From Isoetes taiwanensis (taxonomy: Eukaryota; Streptophyta; Lycopodiopsida; Isoetales; Isoetaceae): a DNA stretch of 64,000 nucleotides. Under the pieces are notes generated by a model. That model was not told the DNA's origin, made no database searches, and saw only the letters and a list, made by a program, of their open reading frames with translations. The position numbers and the translations under genes are program-made. The stretch is taken from the NCBI GenBank assembly GCA_021234155.1, contig JAJEKV010000080.1, positions 4,481,594 through 4,545,593 on the forward strand, written 5' to 3'. Below are positions 25,101-38,085 of the stretch, in pieces. The first letter of the stretch is position 1, and each line of letters opens with the position of its first letter.

Positions 25101-28100
25101 AATGTTAATGGAGTGAGATAGCCCTAGATAAGTTGCTTCTCTCCCTTCATATAGTCTTCCTATTCCCCTTCTTCTTCTTGCATATATCTCATTGGCTTTT
25201 TTCTTGACTCATTCTTCCCGCCCACGTACACTATATCCTCTTGCTTGCTGCCATTCACTATTTCCTAGCCCTTAAAGACCCTCGTGTCTTGTGCCCTTGT
25301 GCCATGAATATTTGTGGTAAGACCCTCGTGTCGTTTAGAGCTTGGTTTAGTTGTCTTTTGTGGTTGCAGGCATGGTTTTCATCAGCACGGCCATATGCGA
25401 GAATCAGCATTATCAACATTTTACATAGCTTTGTTGCTCTAATTAGTGTTACTAAGGGCGAGTTTTTTTAATCCTGACCATAATGGTTTTGACTTTTCAG
25501 CAAGCATTGTACTTTCAGCACGTGTTGTACTCTACACGGCATGGTTGTAGTGGAGACGACCAGATGTGGTTTTTCTTTTAGTTCTCTCTCCTTTTGAGTT
25601 TGCTTGTTGCTTCTGACAATTGAATTCATTTTAGTATCACAATAAGAAGATAAAGGAGTAAGGCGTATATCATCACACAACAATTTCTGCTAGCTCTCAA
25701 ACTGTCGAAAGATGGATCACTAACTGCCTCAGGCTTCTCCTACCTTGCCAATGGTAAGCTATGTTCCCTGCTCATGAACCTTCCACTTTTGAACCTGGCC
25801 TGTAATATTAATACAACTGATCTTTAATATAACTTGTCATACTAAGGTGTACATCAGTATTCTGTTACTATATTCTCAACTTTCGCACATTAACGTAGTA
25901 AGTCTGTTATCTGTCATTGATTTCCTGCAGCAATCTTGTGGAAGAATCATATCGTCAACATAGAGCAACTCTTTGCCTTATAAACTGGGATCTGCCCTTG
26001 GCCTTGAGTGAATAAGACCTTACTACGAGCAACTTGAAGCCTGCTTGAAGCAATACAAGCTTTCCCTTAGCTTTATACAGATTTTTTCTCAAAGATCGCA
26101 CTGATGAAGCAGACTTGGAGTCAATCTGCCAAAAATCAATGTTGGCCTTGCCATTCTCTAGCTATTGGAGAAAAAGCTGCAGAACAATTCAAAACTTCTT
26201 CTGTGTGTAGCCTTCAACTGCCAATCTGGTTTATATTATATGCCCAATTTAGTTCTTACAAATGCTGTGCATTAGTAAAAGCAAAATGTTCGTATTTTCT
26301 GGTTCTCAATAACAATATGGAACTCCTTAAACTTAGATAATACTGATCTGCGGCGTTAATTACCTTGGCAGTGGTTCTCAATCACCAGTTAGTGTCATAA
26401 AAGACCTAGCACCTCCTAGAGTTAGTTCTATCATATTGCATAGATCAAATGCAGCAACTCCCAATCCTCTTTTACCATGTTCACCGCCCAAGTATGAGAG
26501 TGAAGCATTATTAAAGGTTCAGAAGACAAAAAACATTAACAAGCATATCAGAGAAAAAGGCACGTACCATAATAACCCACGGCTGATGCATTAATGAGAA
26601 CTGATGGTTGTAGTTCCTTGGGAGCAGCATTGATTGCTTGAACGACCTACAGCAATACAAGGGCAATGAAAGTGATATTCGTACATCTATATAATGAGGA
26701 TTTAAAAATCACTTAACCAACATGCCAAAGCAAGTTAAGGATGTCATTGTACTGTAAATCCTGGGGGGTCTGAGTTTTAGAAATAAATGATATTAAGGAA
26801 TTGTGCGTATAGATTGTCAAATTTGTTGCATGTTTGGTCCTCTATGACTACAGAACATAGTGCACTGGGAAAGTTCAAGGACTGAGAATATCCACCTCCC
26901 CATGAGACAAAAAGAGAATATATCATTTGCAAAGAGGCACTTAATAAGCATACATTTAATTATAAACATAAGTTCTTGCTCATGCATAGTGTAAAAATGA
27001 TTCTGCATTTTATGTGTTCCAGAACCCTCAACCTTTCCTTTTAACAATAACAATGCCAATAATTCCTCTGACAGTTTATGGTGGTTACCTTTTTGGTCAC
27101 ATATACACGGCTATACTTTATATCATCTTTAATCTGCAAAAAAACACTTTTAGAAAGGTTATCTCTAAAGAGAAACCGAATACAATTTATTATTAAATAA
27201 GAAGCCTTGCAAAAGTTCGGCAGTGATTCCCTCAGATTAGTCAGCTGGAATAAGCTTTGGTACAAGATTAGCCAAAGTTAATGAGATAAGCCTTTAGTTG
27301 ATTAGGAGCACCTTAAATTCATTCTGAGAAAGATCATTCACATGCTGGTATACTTGATAGGTATTCCAAGCTCAATGGTCATTTAACTCCAGGTTGGCTA
27401 ACTTATTTTAAATAGTGGCGTCACATACATCCATTCACAGCAATCTTTACCTCTTTGAATATTCCATATGAATATATAAGCAAATTTTCAGTACTTGGCC
27501 ACTAGCCTAACAGACCCATTGCTGTCTGAATTTCCACCTACAAATATATCAAGCCGTAAAATTTACTTCAAATTTCTCTAACTCATACATGCTACTCATC
27601 TAGTTTATATCTCGTTGCAACTCCATACCTAAAAGTACCAATTTCAGCATTACTACAATAAATTGGATAGAAAGAAAAGAAAATTGAATGCTTGAAGATG
27701 TACATGCACTTACATGGCTGCTATTGGCTGCTAGGCATATAATACAATGCATATGGTGTGACTGTGCCATTCCTAGATAATTTCTTAAGAATGGCATCTA
27801 TGTTTGCACCAAGTAAGATGAAAGGAAGAATTTCTAAGTCAAGCTTAAAATACTTGCTGATGAAGCCATCACCCTTTTGGTCGGGATTTTGGTATATTCG
27901 ACCATCGAGAAAGAACATCGGAACTCTTTTGGCCACCTCAGTCAATTAGAAGACTGTCTGCCAACCATACATGGATACTGAACAGTGACATTTATCAAAG
28001 ATTGTAGCTGTTTTAATACTGTCTTTTGGATATCATTCTCATGCATAGTTTCACTCCTTAACTATAGGTAACTGGTGAGTTCTCGATTAGAATACGGCAG

Positions 28101-30081
28101 CGAGCTACAACATTCATAATGAGTGTTTGCAATGCATGAGCTTGGAACTACAGCAATCACAGCACGAAATAATGACAAAAAGGAGCAGGGCTACCTACAT
28201 AGGTAGTGTATGCAAGAGACACAAAGAGAAATCAACCTTCTTAAGGTGACCAAGGGCCTATGTAGAATCAATAGATATCCAGATCTGAATATGACATGCA
28301 AAATGCATTTTACCTCTTTAGTCCAACGACTACTAATTGGAGTGCCAGCAAGATTGACCACTCCGTCTGAGCCTTCAACACCTTTCGCCCACTCATAATC
28401 ACCAATTATTTCAATTCTTGGATATTCTCTTGCTACACAAGTAAATTCTTCCTATTACAAACGTATAACTAATAAATAGTATCAATTCACAACACCCATA
28501 AATTTTATAACCTAAGACCTGGAGTGTGAGCACGATGTTTTATGTGCTTCATACTCAGATTCATGGGCAAAAATCTTGTGGTTTGACTCTTTATGTTTAT
28601 TTCTCACCTGGGAAGACCAAACTTGCTTTCGATTTCGAGCGAGTGAGTACGCGAACACTATGACCATCTGATATATATGAAACAGCAAACATGAGTGCCC
28701 TCCCTGCAAAATATATGCTTCTTGAATGGAGAAAGGCATTCTTAATTAACACAAAGATGCAGCATACAGCACTAAAAATTGTTCATGTATCAGAATGGGG
28801 GAAGATGTAGCTAGACAGATTACTACCACTTGCAAACAGCAACGCCATGGTACACCAAGTGGAACCTCTAGACATTATAAAATCTCAATTCTGTTACATC
28901 AGCAAATTTTGGACTTCATCTCGAATTGGATTAGATGGTCGCCGCTAAAACCAAGCTAGAATCCATAAGAAAGAAATGAAGACCCATGGAAATGTTGCTT
29001 AATGGTTCTCGTATTAGAGGTAAGAGAAGACTGATCTAGAAAAGACTATTCTAAAGAGGAACCTGAGTATAATTTAGAATTCCTCAAAAGTCCTCCCGCT
29101 ACACTCTAAACATTGCGGAGAAACCTTCTAAACAGCTGCATAAGTTGCATTATGTTCTTTTGGTGCTAGAAGTATTTATGGAACTCTAGTAATGTTATCA
29201 TATTGCCCTGTGTGTCATTTTGATCTATTTGTTTTACATTGTCCTATCCTTCAATCTGCCTGATTAACTGTAAGGAGGGTGTGAAAGAATGCATGAGCAT
29301 GCATTTTTAAACATTTCTATGATAGCCATGTTAGACTCGAACCTTGGGAGCTAGATAACAAAAGACATATGCATTTTTCTTTGAAGGCATGAACTGACAA
29401 TGTCACCTGACACCAGTCTCTGAACCAGTTTTGTCCCAATGAACCCAGTAGCTCCCGTTATTGAGACTGTCAGTTTCTCTGTCTGCAGCCCAATAAACAT
29501 GATGTTGACCACAAACACAACCATTCATTTTCTCGGTTAAACGTTCAAAACTACCTCTTGTACTTAGAACAATTTCTTATATGAACACATGATAACTCAT
29601 ACAGCGCCAATTCATTCGAACACAAAGGTGCAGCTTAATGAATAAAAGACTACGTTATGTAAATAATATTTTCTAGGACTTAATGTCGATTCAAAACTGC
29701 ATAATAAGATAAGCAATCTAACATTATTCACCATGCATCTTGTTTTTAAAGATGATGGAATCAAATTCCCGTGCAATACAACCATCAAATAATTAACGGT
29801 CAGAAAGAATGAATCAGGTTGAAGGAGAAAATGTTGCATTTACAGGATTCTTACCTTAGATTGACAGATAGTCGAAATGTAGCCTATGTGTATCTGTGAA
29901 TGCTCAGATTTCTGTAAAGGCAGAACGAGGCGTAATGTGAAGCGGAGAATTGAAAGATTGGAATAAATAAAATGGTGAACTTCAAACCAAGGAGCATTAC
30001 CAGGGCTTGAAGGTGCCATTGTCGCTGCTCCATTCCATGACGCCATGGTGAACAAGCTGCTGCAAGTCCGACAGCGTCCAT
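22152..30081 (-). CDS. GC1: GC1 / SDR39U1-like epimerase-family protein, plastid
   Basis: Atypical short-chain dehydrogenase of the SulA/SDR39U1 family. In Arabidopsis the orthologue GIANT CHLOROPLAST 1 works in plastid division at the inner envelope. Thirteen exons in transcript order: 30081-30001, 29911-29855, 29482-29407, 28667-28608, 28432-28314, 27133-27089, 26646-26568, 23976-23915, 23823-23721, 23412-23352, 23238-23168, 22472-22333, 22253-22152. They join in phase to 351 codons plus stop, close to the family's usual length of about 350. Motifs: N-terminal transit-like region (residues 1-45), the dinucleotide-binding [75 protein letters not shown] and a final hydrophobic helix. One oddity is Cys in QWCSWIH where Phe or Tyr is usual. 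The start was chosen because only the ATG at 30081 keeps phase with exon 2. Introns are large (up to 2.6 kb) and carry transposon debris. Confidence 0.93.
25930..26070 (-). pseudogene. Ty1/copia reverse transcriptase relic inside a GC1 intron
   Basis: On the minus strand, 26062-26040 reads SLYCFKQA, close to the copia SLYGLKQA motif. Positions 25968-25944 read LLYVDDMIL, the YVDD catalytic box. The spacing between them is about 100 nt, shorter than the roughly 165 nt usual in intact elements, and the frames differ, so deletions have occurred. It lies in the 2.6-kb GC1 intron between the exons at 26568 and 23976. Confidence 0.5.
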
Positions 30082-30094
30082 GGGATATGGATGC

Positions 30095-30128
30095 TGTGAC
30101 GTGGGAAGTAATTTGCCAGCATAAATAG
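30095..30128 (-). promoter_or_regulatory. Putative GC1 core promoter
   Basis: On the minus strand a TATA-like TATTTAT (30127-30121) is followed by CCACGTCA (30104-30097), an ACGT-core box common in promoters of light-responsive plastid genes. The ATG is at 30081, so the 5' leader would be short (about 10-20 nt if initiation is 25-35 nt from the TATA box). This is suggestive only. Confidence 0.35.
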
Positions 30129-30589
30129 ATACTAATATTTAATCGTTGTAAAATTTTTAGCAAACATATATTGTGAATAAAGTAGCATATATTTTTGAAC
30201 CATGGTGCATTGGTGGGCGGGTATTTGATGAAATGTTTGGGTTGCCCCTAGAGAGCAAACCCTTGCTCATGTGGGTGAAAAGCCATATTTCTAGCATATG
30301 CTAGTATATACCCATCTGCAACTCTAACGAGTTGCACCTTGAGATCTTGCCTAATTCATTACAAGACTTATTGCGAGGTTGGTATGACAAGCAATTTAAT
30401 ATGGTGAAGAAATAAATCTGTCATCATACTCATCAAATACAACATACGTCTAAAGGAATTACTATCCACCATTCAATGTACGTCAAGGTAAGTGGGTCTT
30501 CATTCCTTCTGTTTCTTGGATCATTCTCATCAAGAATGAAAAGTGGCGGCAACAAAACCTGTAGAATCCAGTAACCTCTTACCTTGACG

Positions 30590-30720
30590 TCGTGGAACAA
30601 GAAGAGTCGGGGCATTCTTGCCCGGCCCACGACTGCGAGAATCGGTCCGCGTCTCAGCGGGGCTCCGGATTCGATGGAGTCGGGGCAAAATGCCCTCCTC
30701 CTTCCTGTTCCACATCACAA
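30590..30720. repeat. GC-rich inverted repeat (foldback) of about 130 bp
   Basis: The left arm 'gtggaacaagaagagtcggg' followed by 'gcattcttgccc' is matched in reverse by the right arm 'gggcaaaatgcc' and 'ctccttcctgttccac'. Arms are about 40 bp with a 45-50 bp loop that includes 'cgcgtctcagcggggctcc'. It sits alone in AT-rich sequence 500 bp upstream of the GC1 gene. Confidence 0.65.
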
Positions 30721-31654
30721 TAAAACTAGCAAATCTTCTACTAGCACTCAAAGAACGACCCCAGCTGCACTGCTGCCATCGCCTTGCTCATTCACTGCAT
30801 ATACACTCAATGGGGTTAGTCCTTGTAATTAAATGGGGATTCATAAGGTGCCTCTGCATGCATAGAAATAACTTGGAAATCTTCGATATATTACAAAAAC
30901 CCTTTAAAATCTGTCAGACAGACCTTTCCCTCCATGGTCTTTTTCAAAGGCCATTTCAGGTCAATTTGCAGCCTTAGATCAAAATAGGTGTACTTTTAAT
31001 CTAAGCCTTAATACTGTTACTATATCTTTTAAGCCCATAACCTTTATCCAAATCAAAATATCTTTATTCCTTCTTTTGAAGTTTCCATGAATCATTTGAC
31101 ATATTAATCGTAAACATACAAGTACTTTAAGAACAAACCATCCTCTATTAGTTACATTTTTTACATAATAGAGTTTAGAATACACCATATCCTAGCAACC
31201 TTTTGTTTGGATTCAACCAAATCGTCCAAATATGTATGTCATCAAATCTTTGAATAATGCTTAACTGAAGTTTTTGGGAAAAACAAATGAAGGAGCAAGA
31301 AATCTCGTTACCTATAGCAAACCATAGGATTGTTAGCCTTAGAAGAGTAAAGCCCTAAACACAAGCAGGTAAGCATTGGAGTTTTTGGGCTCATCACCCT
31401 TCACCTTGCTTGTTTAACAAAAAAAGCAAAGTAGAATTTATATCAGAGCTGCTTAAACCATGCAACAGTAACAACCTTCATGATCAAGCATCAGAAATGC
31501 TGGAATCTATTCAACAAGCCAAATTAAACCTTCTGGCTTCCTGAGAGCCTCTTAGAGAACATAAAATTTTTCCATATATAAATGGCATTTTTTTCATGCT
31601 CCATTTGTGCATATTTGTGACCTATATGCTCCGCCTTTCTTGTGCCATTTAAGT
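30721..31654. other. Intergenic, nothing recognised
   Basis: No gene, RNA or repeat could be supported. Confidence 0.4.
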
Positions 31655-32110
31655 GTGGGAAAAGACTTGCCATTTAAGTGTCATTGACTTAACATGTTTA
31701 TGTTATTCAATTGCCATTTAAGTGACATTTACATGACGTGGTTCTGCCATTCATGTGCTACTAAATAACATGCATTATGCCATTCAAGTGGCTTTGAAAT
31801 GACACGTGTTGTGACATGTATGTGTGGTGTTCATCTTGCTCAGATGTCGTTGATCTGACATGTTTGTGGCATTCAATTGTAATTTAAGTGACATCTGTAT
31901 CACTTGGTTTTATCGTTTATGTGCTAATAAGTGGCATGCATTGTGACATCCAAGCGTGTTTGAAATGACATATGTTCTACATATATGTGTGGTGTTCCCT
32001 GGCTCAAATGCCATTCATTTGATATATATCATGATATGTATATGTGGTGGTTGGCAGAGGTTGTACCATTTAAGTGCATGTGTATGATAATCGTGATATT
32101 TTTATATGGC
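31655..32110. repeat. Degenerate tandem repeat, about 166-bp unit
   Basis: The block starting 'ccatttaagtgacatttaca' near 31713 is repeated near 31879 ('aatttaagtgacatctgta'), with 'catgcattatgcc/catgcattgtgac' and 'atatgtgtggtgttc' in the same order. Roughly 2.5 copies are present. A shorter motif, 'ccattyaagtg', recurs within and before the units. Confidence 0.75.
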
Positions 32111-32794
32111 ATTGCCATAAACCAATGAGAGTACTCAGAATTTAAGAATGACCATATAAAAGCAAGATCTCATTGCTAAAATTTGGAGAAACTTTTTGGG
32201 GCAATTTACACTCAAACGGTATCCACCATTTGAGAAGCTTTGGACTCAAGTTATTATATTTGTACTTGTTAAATATCAATTTATCAGGTCACATTATTAG
32301 AAAGTGAGATATATGATGGAACCTGCGCCAAGACCATAAATCCACAAGGCCCTTTCATTGTGGTTTAGTTAGTGCTCACAGATGAGAAATCTTTTTTGGA
32401 CCCATCAGGGTTTCCATTTCCATGGTTCTATCCCAGCAGAGCTTTTAGGATCAGCTTAGTAGAGTTCAAAAGTCTTTTGCAAAAGGAAGGCAGGAAACTG
32501 AGGCTAGAATATAACACCTAGTTTCCTACATTTAGGAGAGTTCATGCGGGGAGCAAAGGCTACATAAATCCACGAGGATGAAATAAGAATCAAGGACCCA
32601 ACTCCAGCCGAGGACACGGGCACTTGAAAAATGGATCCACCAGAATAAAATAGGTTGTCGGGCAGAGAAAGTATACCGACATTGGATATCCAGGAATCCA
32701 GAGTATATACACAAATCCACGATCTGTATTTTTGCCTTTCAGGATCAAGTACTACTTCAAGACAAGCAAAGAATATTGCGCCTTTTTTTGCCTA
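32111..32794. other. Intergenic, nothing recognised
   Basis: No gene could be supported. Minor frames at 32720-32532 show no family motif. Confidence 0.4.
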
Positions 32795-33055
32795 CTTGCA
32801 GCAGCTGCCTCCACAACTAAAAGCAAAAGGGTAAACAACAACAGATGAGAAACACTGCTTGCTTTTGCGAAAAAAAAATTCTTCGCCCTTCAAGTTCAAG
32901 AACTTCTTGAAGGCAAATAGAAGAATCTTCTTTTACCCGCTTGCAGCCACTGCCTCCACAAACTAAAAACAAAAGCGGAAAAAAAATAACAGATGAGAAA
33001 TACTGCCTGCTTTTGCTAAACAAAATTTTTGAGAAACCCTGCTTCATGCTTCCAT
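32795..33055. repeat. 145-bp tandem duplication
   Basis: 'gcctccacaactaaaagcaa' at 32807 and 'gcctccacaaactaaaaaca' at 32952 start two copies that both continue with 'acagatgagaaa', 'actgc' and 'tgcttttgc'. Small indels in A-runs separate them. Confidence 0.8.
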
Positions 33056-34261
33056 TTTCCATTTTCCATTTTCAAGCAGCTCTTGCCATTTTCCTGAGGC
33101 TGCTCGCTTTCAAAGAACCAAAACAAACCCGGCAAATAACAAGGAAGCTTTCCGTTAACCTTTAGATGAAAACCTTGGATCACTTATCTGGAACGATCAC
33201 GTCTGTCTCCTACTAGGTCTGCACCATTCGCCTTGTCTAGTGTGACGGTCTAGGTATTTATACAGTCAGTGATGACTTTAAGGTGTGAAACTTCGTAAAG
33301 TTGCTATATTTTACCATTTTTTTAAATTTGGATTCGATGGTTTACTAGGATGCGTACGCTAAAGAATTTCAGAAAATCGCCAAAATTTGATAATATTGCA
33401 TCCCAATTATAGTAAATTCGCCAAATTAATAGACATTCTATAGTAAAAACCTCAATTTTATGGTAAAACATCCAATTCTGCTAAATTCGTTTCTATAAAA
33501 ATATTGGAAAAATAGGAAACAATCGCCACCATTTCTATACTTTAGAAGCAGCTAGAGGATGATAAAGTCATCACTGTATACAGTATATGTATGCATACCA
33601 TGACACGTCACCAATATTTAATTAGATCCCTAAGGGTCAATTGGGTTCACTTAAAATGGATTTTATTACTTATGCTAATAAAAGTAGTGGATAATTAACC
33701 TAATTATGCTAATTAAGGTATAATTTGTTAAATGTCACCAATGGGGGAGTGCCACCTGGCCTAACTCGATTGGCCAAGGGGGACTTGCTAATTTGGGTGG
33801 AGAAATAGGGGTCCTACCGCCATTTTTGCCCCAAATTCGAATTGGGAAGAGAAGAAAAGAAGCAGCTACCAATTCTTGCCAACAGACCCCAAGAATGGAG
33901 ACTTTTCGTGATAATGGCTCCAGCCAAGAGACTGGTCAGTCCCTAGATAGCTTATATCTTCACTAACACTTCTTTGAATAGATGGAATGGTTAAATTCTC
34001 TTTCATATGTTGTTTGGATGATGATGGATACTTGGATGGTGTTTATATTCTTTTCTTCTGCTCCCTCCGTGTATTGGGGCTAAGGGAAGGGTAGAGACCT
34101 GAAAGCCTCTTAGGATTAGAGATGTTTCTAGCTAGACCCCTTAAAACTCAATACTTGTGGCCTATGCACAAGAGCCAACCTGGTGAGGATGCTATGATGT
34201 GGTTCAGCACCAAACAGCGGACACAACTGGTGAAGCGGGGGTGGAGCCTTGCTGATCGTGG
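33056..34261. other. Intergenic, AT-rich, nothing recognised
   Basis: No coding similarity seen. At 33310-33500 short phrases (ttagtaaa, aattcg, gccaaatt) recur irregularly without a clear period. Confidence 0.35.
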
Positions 34262-34942
34262 CTACTGAAGCCAATTACCTAATCAAAACATCTTATCAAT
34301 CTCTTTAAACAAGTGTAGTTGGTTGCAAAACATGTTCGCCCAGGGTTTATGAGTGCCAAATTCTTAATCCGCATGTGATTTAAATATGGCATACACTCCA
34401 GTCTGCTTAGTAAGAAACTTTGCAACTCGACACCCTTTGAGAATTGGGCCTTTAAACTACGTATTCTTTATGGTATCAGGCTTTCACCAATAGATTCAGG
34501 CAGTAGCATTGACATCCTACATTATGTAATCCTGGAAATTCTACCTCCAACATCTCTCTTGCAATTTGAACTATTCTTCTCAGCCTAAAGCTTTTAATGG
34601 CTGCCTTCCTTTCCTCGTAACCAAGACACTGACATAGTCTTGTCCTTGATCTCCACAGACTTCAGAAATGCCTCGCCTCCTGGATAGACAATCATATATT
34701 TAATAAAGTGATCTTTCTTTATATTGCTTCATCCATCAGTCATCAACGTTGATGGTCGCGCTTTGGTTACATATTCTTTCAACCATCTTTTTGTGCATGT
34801 CATCAACCATTTTATTGTGCTCATTGTAAGAAAAAAACCTAAATAAAGTTCCCAACCTAGCAACCTCTTGAAATGCCTTATTTATTGCATTATGCTCTAA
34901 CAGATGCAGGAACGAGCCCAACATACAAAAATCCTTCGACAA
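34262..34942 (-). pseudogene. hAT transposase (DUF659 type) relic
   Basis: On the minus strand, in changing frames, I read YPGGEAFLKSVEIKDK (the DUF659 'G..FLkSvD' block, near 34690-34640), then a short segment ending GCQCYCLNLL (like the 'GCaaHclnLll' block, near 34510), then INPGRTCFATNYTCLKRL (like the 'RPg.TRFATnfltL' block, near 34350-34290). This order is that of plant hAT transposases. The frame at 34942-34736 lies upstream and is less clear. Stops and frameshifts break every part. The catalytic Asp/Glu positions and C-terminal dimerisation region could not be followed. Confidence 0.65.
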
Positions 34943-35578
34943 TTTTTTCTTGACCTGAGAAATTGTTCTGTGGTGAGATATTAGTCAATTCTTTTATGTT
35001 TCAGCCATCCATTGTTGTCCTATAGTACAAACATCTAGTCCGATTGCATGAAGCACACCCTTAGATAAAAAGACTAGAAGCATCGTCATATCCTCAATGC
35101 ATCCGTCCTGTGCTTGCTCGTCCTCTACAGTGGACCCAGTGTCCCTTCCATACCCACTTTCCACCCTTCTTGTACTTGTGTTCTTCTGCCATCAAATAGC
35201 TTGAAGTCGTCCTAACCTTCTCAATGAATCTATATGAACTCCCTTCGGGGTTTAACATTGTGCTATCCCATCTGTTTTATCATCTTTCTCTGCTGCTCCG
35301 AAAATATAGGCACGAATTCGAGTAGCACTTTTGCTCTTTGAAACATGTCTACGAAACTTACATGACCATTCTCTATCAGCCAACCTATCCATTTATTCCC
35401 ACTCAATCCTGGTTTTCTGCCTCCATGACGACTCTCCTTGGCTTTGCGTGTTTTTTGCTAGCTCCAGTTACTTTTATTGCACGAGAAGTAGAAGCGTGAA
35501 CTGCATCACCCATTATAGAGCTTCTGCCAAATCGTCCTTTAGGGTGGGGTTAATAAGATATAATCAACTAGGGGTTAG

Positions 35579-35865
35579 TGTGTATAAAACAAGGAGCAGC
35601 TCACTCGCATATGTCACATTGCCTCTAATCAAAACCAATGAATTACGACTAGTGATTCCAGCACCCTAACAACTAGCAAAGGAGCAAGCCTCAATTTGTT
35701 AGGTTTATATACTCATAAAATATAGTCAAATAGGAGCTACTATGTATAAACAAAGATCCGAGCAGCTCATTCGCATATGTCACACTACCCCTAATCGAAG
35801 CTAGTGAATTACGAGTAGTGATCCCAGAGCAACTACAACTAGCAAAGGAGTAGGCTCACTTTCTT
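35579..35865. repeat. 161-bp tandem duplication
   Basis: The unit beginning 'gtgtataaaacaaggagcag' at about 35579 is repeated at about 35740, sharing 'cgcatatgtcaca', 'gtgaattacgagtagtgat' (with small changes) and 'caactagcaaaggag'. Two copies. Confidence 0.8.
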
Positions 35866-37204
35866 ATGTGCTGGATTTAGTTTCACAAACTTAATTACAA
35901 CATCAAAGATTTCAAGAAGTTGTGAACGAACTTGGTAGCCGACACTTAGAGGGCATGATATCAACTAGAATAAACTTATTATATAGTAAATTCTGTGCTG
36001 CAGCAACAATTCAAATGCGGATGCGATCTGCATATCATGCGACCTCCTGGAAGGAAAGAAAAATGACGCGTCCATATATCCTCAATGGCGCGTCTACATT
36101 ATAATTCATTGCATCTGCAGCAAGATACATTGCAGCTGCAATATGAGGTGCCAAAATTTCTGGGCTTGTTTGCGTCTGCGTAAGTTCAATGTTGCATCTA
36201 AAAAAGTATCCTCATGTCTGGCAATGGTGAAGTATGCAGCCATTGACTTTAAGCGACCACATATCAGCTTTTCTGCGGCCGTGTTACTCTTATGGCGTCC
36301 CCAAAGTGACAACATTGCAGCCGCATGTGCAACATTATTTGCGTCTGCAAGGTTGTCAGAACACAAACACCGCATATTATACATTTACAAAACCTAGATC
36401 TAGCGTAGCTTCGAATCGGTAATTATTCCTTTTCATGTATAAAATGCATATTCTTGCAAAAATGGAAAAAGTTTCATATGTTTTGTACTTTTTTCTTATT
36501 TTATATATGCAACTTTGACTCTATCCTTGCATGTAGCTCCAACTTTCCTGAAGTATGCTTTTAGTTTGAAGCAATGAATCCATATGCAAATGAATAAACT
36601 CTGGCCTTATTTTTAGAGAGAAAAAAAAAACCGAAACTGGATGTGGATCCATATCTTTCAAAAATAAACTTAACTCAGATGTGTCTGCCTGTAGCATGCT
36701 ATTCAAGCAAAAAATAAGGTCTAATCTGTATGAAACTTAACTCTGTAGAATCTGCCTGTGGCATGCTGTTCACGCCAAAAACAGAGCTGGATCTGCAACA
36801 TAAGAAAAAAGAAATCCTGGAAAAATATTCAATGCAGAAGTTGGAATCGAATATGTCCTATAGGATATCCTTGAAAAGACCCCGAATATCCCTGTAGCTT
36901 CCCATCTTAAATTTCAAAGAATAGAATAGAATAGAATAGAAAGCAACTTAGGTATCTCTAGAACAATGTTACGGACGACGAAATTAGCCATACATATTGG
37001 TGGGGACATGTTCACTTAAAAAAAGCCCAACGGTTTTTCCATGCACACACTTATTGAATATGTCCATATGTGGACTGTGGATTTACCTCATAAGCAAATA
37101 GATGCCTGGGTGGACTTGGGTTATTATTAAATAAATGATAGTGGCAAGAGCAGGTGCGTCTAGCAGTAAAAAGAATTGCACACATGTGTGCATATGCAAG
37201 AAAG
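35866..37204. other. Intergenic with a short (agaat)n microsatellite
   Basis: A short 'agaatagaatagaatagaa' microsatellite occurs near 36920. The phrase 'aaacttaactc...tctgcctgt(a/g)gcatgct(a/g)ttca' is duplicated at about 36670 and 36733. No gene could be supported. Confidence 0.5.
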
Positions 37205-38085
37205 CTGTGGAGATGATTCTAGAATGGGGCTCGCATGAAAATGACAAAAACCTCCCACATGCGAACTACCCATGAAGAAAAATAAAGGGAATGTCCAATT
37301 ATACAACTTAGACCCCATGAAATACAATGTTAATTTGGTTTGTGTACCTGCCGAAAGCAATGGGCTTGGACAAACGTAAGTCTAAGAATTCGCTCCCAAA
37401 AAACCCACAAATGGAGAAGTCGAAGCTGCTACCGCTTGCCAACCTGTACCTGCACATCATCAATACTAAAACAAATGTGACAAAACAAACCTCCCAAAGT
37501 GGAGGGGCTGATCACTCGTACCACGTGACAATAAAACTAAAACCTCTTCAAATAGAGGGGCTAGTCACGCGTGCCAGGCGATAAATACATTAAACAATTA
37601 GGGGGGGGTTTCAAGAATAGAGAATAAAAATTGCTGGCGAGAGAAGAGGAAGCGTCGATGAGACGTTGATGAAGAACCTCGCCTAATATAATGATCTTCC
37701 AACTAGAGAAGCCATGCAATGCATGCATGCGAGACATGCATGCTCGCCCCCTCTCTAGAATCTCGATCCGAGTGCTCAGATTGATGGAATTCTAGAATGG
37801 GGCTTGCATGAAAACGACAAAAACCTCCCGAATAGAAGAGAACTTTCTTATCAAAACGGGATTGAGGACGAAGGTTAAAAGATTATGGCTAAAGAAGAGG
37901 CAAGGCCGAGAAAGGACATGCCACAGCATGAAAGAAATGCCAAATTTGTTAATCCAAGCAGGGAGAAGCCCATCCGCTACATGGTTTCAAAGAATAGAGA
38001 ATAAGGTACTGCTGCGAGACATGCATGCTCGCCCCTCTAGAATCTCGATCCAAGGGCTCGGATCGATACAATTAATATAATATCT
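37205..38085 (+). repeat. R2 repeat, copy 1
   Basis: Collinear with 53030-54035. It starts with 'attctagaatggggctcgca', then 'cctgccgaaagc' and 'gggcttggac', then 'ccaca(a)atggagaagtcgaa', 'aaacaaacctccca', an 'agagaataa' block, the palindrome 'gcatgcatgc...gcatgcatgc' near 37720 and a second 'tctagaat' block. An internal segment ('agaataaggtactg' to 'ctctagaatctcgatcc') occurs twice, ending near 37770 and near 38060. No protein domain is recognised. It could be a small LTR-type (TRIM) or other non-autonomous element, but TG...CA ends were not found. Confidence 0.8.

Noticed and set aside
27721-27945. 74-codon minus-strand frame inside a GC1 intron
   Set aside because: Protein-like in places, but no family recognised, no phase-compatible splice sites to GC1 and no support for a separate gene.
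29884-30081. Alternative GC1 start reading [16 protein letters not shown] at about 30042
   Set aside because: It ends in the wrong phase for the next exon; only the frame from 30081 joins in phase through exons 2 and 3.
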